Source of the DNA: Rubrivirga litoralis
Lineage (GTDB): Bacteria > Bacteroidota > Rhodothermia > Rhodothermales > Rubricoccaceae
Assembly: GCF_031846415.1 (NCBI RefSeq)
Contig: NZ_JAVRHT010000015.1
Span: 24,542-88,541, forward strand
Reading direction: 5' to 3'
Length of the DNA: 64,000 bases
Below are positions 63,281-64,000 of the stretch, piece by piece. The position numbers were made by a program, and so were the translations under genes. How positions within the stretch are numbered: the first letter of the stretch is position 1; each line of letters begins with the position of its first letter. The notes under the pieces were generated by a model. The model ran no database searches, was not told where the DNA came from, and worked only from the letters and a program-made list of their open reading frames with translations.

Positions 63281-63970
63281 AAAGCTGTCTTGCTCGACAT
63301 GGACGGCGTCCTCGTGGACGTCCGCGGCTCGTTCCGGCGGGCCGTCGCTGAGACCGTCGGCCGGTTTACCGGCACGGAGCCCACGCCGGAGGCGATCCAG
63401 GCCAAAAAGGACCAGGGCGGGTTCAACAACGACTGGATCCTCTCGCACACGCTCGTCCAGGAGGCGGGCGGGGCGGCGTCGTTCGACGAGATCAAGGAGG
63501 CGTTCAACGCGCTCTACCGCGGCCGCGACTTCGACGGGCTCATCGCGACCGAGCCGCCGCTCGTCGAGACGGCCACGCTCGAAGCCCTCGCCGAGCGGTA
63601 CGCGCTCGCGCTCGTCACCGGCCGCCCCGAGGAGGACGCCGAGTGGACGCTCCGCCGGTTCGGGTGGGACGCGCTCGTGCCCCTCGTCGTGGGGATGGGC
63701 CAGCAGGCGGGCCGCGAGAAGCCGGACCCGTACGGGCTCGCGCTCGCGCTCGACGCGCTCGGCGCCGCCCCGCCTGAGGCCGTCTACGCCGGCGACACGG
63801 TCGACGACCAGCGGGCGGCCGTCGCCGCCGGGTGCCGGGCCGTCGGCGTGGTGCCCCCCGGCCTCGACGTCGGCGCCCACGGGCGGACGCTGATGGCGGC
63901 CGGCGCCGAGGTCGTGCTCTCGACCCCGAACGACCTCCCCGCCCTCCTGGCGACGTGGGATGCGCGGTAG
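63278..63970 (+). CDS. HAD-superfamily hydrolase, subfamily IA
   Basis: The 230-residue protein has motif I LKAVLLDMDGVLVDVRGSF (DxD), motif II ALVTGRP, a Lys in REKPDPYGL and motif IV YAGDTVDDQRAA, with a helical cap. Such proteins are phosphatases; the RGSFRRAVAETVGRF and KDQGGFNNDW cap features resemble the TIGR01548-type group linked to histidine or amino-acid metabolism, but the substrate is unknown. TTG at 63278 is chosen since motif I must be near the N-terminus; a longer frame from 63170 reads through repeats. Confidence 0.85.
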   Translation: MKAVLLDMDGVLVDVRGSFRRAVAETVGRFTGTEPTPEAIQAKKDQGGFNNDWILSHTLVQEAGGAASFDEIKEAFNALYRGRDFDGLIATEPPLVETATLEALAERYALALVTGRPEEDAEWTLRRFGWDALVPLVVGMGQQAGREKPDPYGLALALDALGAAPPEAVYAGDTVDDQRAAVAAGCRAVGVVPPGLDVGAHGRTLMAAGAEVVLSTPNDLPALLATWDAR

Positions 63971-64000
63971 CAGGTAGAGCAGGTAGAGCAGGTAGAGCAG
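63971..64000 (+). repeat. CAGGTAGAG nonamer tandem repeats at the window edge
   Basis: Immediately after the HAD stop, CAGGTAGAG occurs three times in perfect tandem (63971-63997) and a fourth copy begins. The array continues beyond the window and may be the left arm of another locus-specific inverted repeat. Confidence 0.85.

Overview
This is a GC-rich bacterial chromosome segment that looks like Rhodothermota (the Rubricoccaceae, such as Rubricoccus or Rubrivirga, would fit; this is inferred from gene content, not from a search). Support comes from a type IX secretion (T9SS) C-terminal sorting domain on an M36 protease (1051-4008), the T9SS regulator PorX (57017-58612), a type III glutamine synthetase, paired ferritin-like proteins, Bacteroidota-style promoter elements (TAnnTTG) and a 16S rRNA whose anti-Shine-Dalgarno sequence is altered.

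Layout. 1-9 kb: partial DASH cryptochrome, secreted M36 protease, RecG helicase, a lipoprotein, a HigBA-like toxin-antitoxin pair with a clear operator, and tRNA-Met. 9-17 kb: an Lrp regulator beside GlnN, a formate/nitrite channel, L-serine dehydratase, a second toxin-antitoxin pair whose toxin carries a nonsense codon, a CPBP protease and a fused lycopene cyclase. 17-30 kb: an SSS symporter with a LacI-type operator, a PPC-repeat envelope protein, queD-folE, HIT protein, ABC ATPase, a four-helix-bundle gene between inverted repeats, coaE, ribBA, yajC and the SRP RNA. 30-40 kb: serine hydrolase, transposase remnant, a GH2-like membrane protein, a sugar dehydrogenase, DciA-like protein, J-domain protein, biotin carboxylase, fur, phzF, pyrR and a PASTA protein. 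40.4-46.3 kb: one complete rRNA operon (16S, tRNA-Ile, tRNA-Ala, 23S, 5S) with promoter, processing stems and terminator. 46-64 kb: tmk, a TPR protein, aroE-pgeF-recJ, ferritin-like pair, S8 protease, porX, an FNR-type reductase, tsaE, folC, rho and a HAD hydrolase.

Most genes are housekeeping. Functional links visible here are pterin/folate/riboflavin metabolism (queD, folE, folC, ribBA), nitrogen handling (Lrp, glnN, FNT, sdaA), membrane targeting (yajC beside the SRP RNA), DNA repair (cryptochrome, recG, recJ) and T9SS export (porX and its likely client protease).

The most unusual content is in the non-coding DNA. (1) An 11-mer, GGGCGGGG(C/T)GG, recurs dozens of times in genes and spacers, forms terminator palindromes as inverted pairs, and in its C-rich orientation sits just before many start codons. 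It is missing from the rRNA-tmk-TPR block. (2) Several spacers carry imperfect inverted repeats built from short words unique to each locus (for example GAGGGAT, GGGAAAAG, GGAACGGGA), reaching from the stop codon of one gene to the start codon of the next. (3) The 16S 3' end reads CCUCU instead of CCUCC, and starts generally lack purine-rich ribosome binding sites. Together these suggest non-standard translation initiation and a lineage-specific repeat system.
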